DNA from: Arthrobacter sp. ISL-85
GTDB lineage: Bacteria; Actinomycetota; Actinomycetes; Actinomycetales; Micrococcaceae
DNA: 64,000 bases
Direction of reading: 5' to 3'
Assembly (NCBI RefSeq): GCF_018613675.1
Contig: NZ_JAGGPQ010000020.1
Location: 62,001-126,000, forward strand
Below are positions 62,127-64,000 of the stretch, piece by piece. Position numbers and translations under genes: made by a program. Each line of letters begins with the position of its first letter. Within the stretch, counting starts at the first letter, position 1. Under the pieces are notes generated by a model. That model had not been told where the DNA came from, ran no database searches, and was given only the letters and a program-made list of their open reading frames with translations.

Positions 62127-62786
62127 ATGGCCGGACTGACCGCCCCGCTGCTGGGACTGGAAAAGAAAAGCTTGCGCGAGCAGGCGCTCTCAGCGCTGAG
62201 GACCGCCATTACCAGCGGTGAGCTGGCGCCCGGACGGCACCTGGTGGAAACCGAACTGTCCGAGATGCTGCAGATCAGCCGCGGTACGCTGCGCGAAGCC
62301 CTCCGCCAACTGGAACAGGAGGGACTGCTTTCCGCGGGGCCCCGCGGCCGGCTCTCCGTCCGCCACCTGGACGAGAAGGAAATCCGCGACATTTTCGCAG
62401 TCAGGGCCGCCCTGGAATCGCTGGCCGCACGGACCCTGTGCGAACTTCCGGACCGGCAGCACGTCACCGAATCGCTGCACAGCGCCATCGACGCGATGAA
62501 CGAAACCACCAAGGGAACCCTCAAGGAACGCATCGAATCGGATCTCGAATTCCACCGGACCCTCTGCCGGCTCACGGGCAATGAGACGCTCCTGCACTCC
62601 TGGGAATCGCTGGAGGGCTCCATCCGGATGTCCATTATGTTCGCGGGACTGGAGAAGGGGGTCAGCAACATGAGCGTGGACCGCCACCGGGAAATCGTTA
62701 CCGCCATCGACACCGGGGACGCGGCGCTGGCCCGGAAAACCATCCTTGAACATATGGACACCGCTGCCGCCAACCTGGTGGCGTAG
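62127..62786 (+). CDS. GntR/FadR-family regulator of the transketolase cluster
   Basis: A 219-residue regulator. The winged helix is LVETELSEMLQISRGTLREA, then LRQLEQEGLLSAGPRGRLSV; the FCD domain has DIFAVRAALESLAARTL and DLEFHRTLCRLTGN (metal His). It has one operator at its own promoter and three before the transporter and TIM-barrel genes. The ligand is unknown, probably a sugar acid. Confidence 0.9.
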   Translation: MAGLTAPLLGLEKKSLREQALSALRTAITSGELAPGRHLVETELSEMLQISRGTLREALRQLEQEGLLSAGPRGRLSVRHLDEKEIRDIFAVRAALESLAARTLCELPDRQHVTESLHSAIDAMNETTKGTLKERIESDLEFHRTLCRLTGNETLLHSWESLEGSIRMSIMFAGLEKGVSNMSVDRHREIVTAIDTGDAALARKTILEHMDTAAANLVA

Positions 62787-62838
62787 CTACCCTTTCCGGT
62801 GCTCGTTCGGGAATCCCAGCACGCTCCCGGCCGTTAAC

Positions 62839-62852
62839 TTACCGAGCGGTAA
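62839..62852. promoter_or_regulatory. TetR-type palindrome upstream of the hexapeptide gene
   Basis: TTACCG-AG-CGGTAA is a perfect palindrome flanked by GTTAAC at 62833-62838 and 62864-62869. It lies 28 bases before the hexapeptide gene. No TetR gene adjoins it. Confidence 0.5.
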
Positions 62853-62879
62853 ATAACCGCGGCGTTAACGAGGGATGGT

Positions 62880-63329
62880 ATGACCGCAAAGTTTGTGTCA
62901 GTTGAGGACGACGCCGGGAAGGTCACCCGGTACGCGCGCCACGACAACGGCGGCGGGCTCATTGCCCCGGGAGCCAGCGTTGCGGACAGCGCCCGCATCG
63001 GCCCCATGACCTATGTGGAACACGGCGCGCAGGTGGGCTCCGGCTGCAGGATCGGACACGGCACCTGGATCGACCGCGGGGCCACGATCGGTGACCGGAC
63101 GGTAATTGGCGACGGCGTGCGCATTGGCCGGGGCACCGTTATCGGCAACCGCGTCCACATAGGCAGCCACTCGCGCATTGGCTCCAGCGTTCTCATCGAG
63201 CACGGCGTCCACCTGGACAGCGACAGCGCAGTACCCGACGGCAGCGAGGTTCTCGCCGGGGCGCACTCACGCCTTGCACCGGCCAGGCACAGGCCGCACC
63301 GGAAGGCGAAGGGCGGCCTGGCCGCCTGA
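62880..63329 (+). CDS. Hexapeptide-repeat (left-handed beta-helix) protein
   Basis: A 149-residue protein composed of hexapeptide-type turns: SVADSARIGPMTYVEHGAQV, then GSGCRIGHGTWIDRGATIGD, RTVIGDGVRIGRGTVIGN. It resembles the beta-helix part of gamma-carbonic anhydrases and acyltransferases but lacks a recognisable active site. The tail is basic (ARHRPHRKAKGGLAA). Function unknown. Confidence 0.8.
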   Translation: MTAKFVSVEDDAGKVTRYARHDNGGGLIAPGASVADSARIGPMTYVEHGAQVGSGCRIGHGTWIDRGATIGDRTVIGDGVRIGRGTVIGNRVHIGSHSRIGSSVLIEHGVHLDSDSAVPDGSEVLAGAHSRLAPARHRPHRKAKGGLAA

Positions 63330-63400
63330 GTTCGCCCCATGAGGCGCGCCCGGAAGCTTGAGGGTCAGCCGGCGGTACTCCCGCGGCTTTCTACCGCCGG

Positions 63401-64000
63401 TTACCGCACCCTTCGATTGACCAGCGATGCTCCGCCCCACACACCCAGCAGCAGCACAACCAGCAGCAGGCCGGCGTCGCCCAAGTCGATCGATGAAAGC
63501 CATGCCGTCACCGGATCATTCAGGCTGAAGGCGGCGTTGAGGAAACCGCCCAGCGTGATCACCGCGATGACCAGGGCCGAGACTGCCGAAATGCCGGTCA
63601 CCAGCGCGTTGAAGCCAAGCCTCCGCCGGGGGTCGTCCAACGCCGAGCGGTACATCCGCATCATCGCCACACCGTTCAGGGAATCGCACAGCGTCATTGC
63701 GGCAGCGAAGGCAAGCGGCAGGGAAAGCAGGGCAAACGGCGGCACCCCGGCGAGCGAGGCCGCCGTCGTTACCATCAGCAGACCGATGGTGGTGGCAGTA
63801 TCGAAACCCAACCCGAAGAGGAAGCCGATCACATAGATGTTCCGCGGCCGCCGCACCCTGGCGAGGGGCTTGGCGAGGAGCCGCGCCACCAGTCCCTGCG
63901 GTTCCAGGTCCCGGGCATCGATGGCGGCGCCGTTGCGCCCCCGGCGGTAGGCCCCTGCCGAGCGGGCGAAGGCGGAGCCGTTGAATAAGCCCATGGCCAG
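63401..64000 (-). CDS. NiCoT-family nickel/cobalt permease, partial (5' end beyond window)
   Basis: The leftward frame is open to the window edge. GFLFGLGFDTATTIGLLMVT is the core NiCoT signature (HoxN/NixA), followed by FAAAMTLCDSLNGVAMMRMY and two C-terminal helices. About 200 residues are visible of a usual 330-380; helices I-III and the HxxxxDH motif are missing because they lie outside. It imports Ni2+ or Co2+ across the membrane, usually for urease, hydrogenase or cobalamin enzymes. Confidence 0.88.
   Translation of the reverse strand: MAMGLFNGSAFARSAGAYRRGRNGAAIDARDLEPQGLVARLLAKPLARVRRPRNIYVIGFLFGLGFDTATTIGLLMVTTAASLAGVPPFALLSLPLAFAAAMTLCDSLNGVAMMRMYRSALDDPRRRLGFNALVTGISAVSALVIAVITLGGFLNAAFSLNDPVTAWLSSIDLGDAGLLLVVLLLGVWGGASLVNRRVR

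Noticed and set aside
1..64000. tRNA, rRNA, CRISPR array, prophage, replication origin
   Set aside because: I looked for cloverleaf-like, repeat-spacer and phage gene patterns and saw none; a tRNA scan could still reveal one.

Overview
The window is high-GC DNA with frequent GTG starts, AGGAGG-type ribosome sites and tightly packed, often 4-nt-overlapping genes. Families such as DUF3040, DUF4193, DUF2199, the PrmC-related methyltransferase with an NAPY motif, and a TIG02569-like kinase-fold protein point to a free-living actinomycete, most likely Arthrobacter/Pseudarthrobacter (Micrococcaceae). This placement rests on recognised protein families, not on a database search. No rRNA, tRNA, CRISPR array or prophage was seen. 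The window is dominated by carbon-source catabolism.

Layout: 1-6.2 kb holds the 3' part of an acyl-CoA ligase, an alpha/beta hydrolase, aldo/keto reductase, stress membrane proteins, a PrmC-like methyltransferase and a frameshifted lactonase. 6.2-11.8 kb is an alpha-glucan module: a secreted multidomain alpha-amylase behind a LacI-type operator, converging on malQ through a perfect 19-bp hairpin. 12-21 kb holds a reductase, a DUF488 remnant, DUF3040, a TetR/EamA pair with a long palindrome, an idonate/gluconate-type dehydrogenase trio, SDR genes, DUF4193 and an autoregulated MerR/TipA-type regulator. 21-25 kb holds a molybdopterin oxidoreductase lacking its Fe-S cysteines, its small partner gene and a bile-acid:Na+ symporter-family transporter.

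25.2-32.5 kb is a MarR-flanked catabolic operon (CoA ligase, frameshifted MHS transporter, MaoC hydratase, acyl-CoA dehydrogenase, ACMSD-type amidohydrolase, SDR), probably beta-oxidation-like degradation of a cyclic or aromatic acid. 32.6-37.5 kb is a tartrate cluster: LysR regulator, tartrate dehydrogenase/decarboxylase, DctA-type importer, glycerate kinase, with two ATAG-N7-CTAT boxes. 37.5-41.8 kb is an accessory patch: gene-poor DNA, an IS481-family element with a CCTAGT target duplication inserted in the 5' end of a kinase-fold gene, DUF2199 and a frameshifted membrane protein. 41.8-50 kb is an aldonate/hexuronate cluster: ABC importer without ATPase, two enolase-superfamily dehydratases, KDPG aldolase, KDG kinase, divergent FadR-type regulator.

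50-56.5 kb is housekeeping and stress genes (antiporter, UspA, zinc-ribbon protein, GAF-ANTAR protein, carboxylesterase, SRPBCC) with an ICMT remnant. 56.5-62.8 kb is a second uncharacterised sugar cluster: SDR, TIM-barrel isomerase/epimerase, MHS transporter, split transketolase and a GntR/FCD regulator, linked by four copies of one operator. The window ends with a hexapeptide-repeat protein and the 3' part of a NiCoT nickel/cobalt transporter gene. At least four genes carry single frameshifts, which may be real decay or sequence error.
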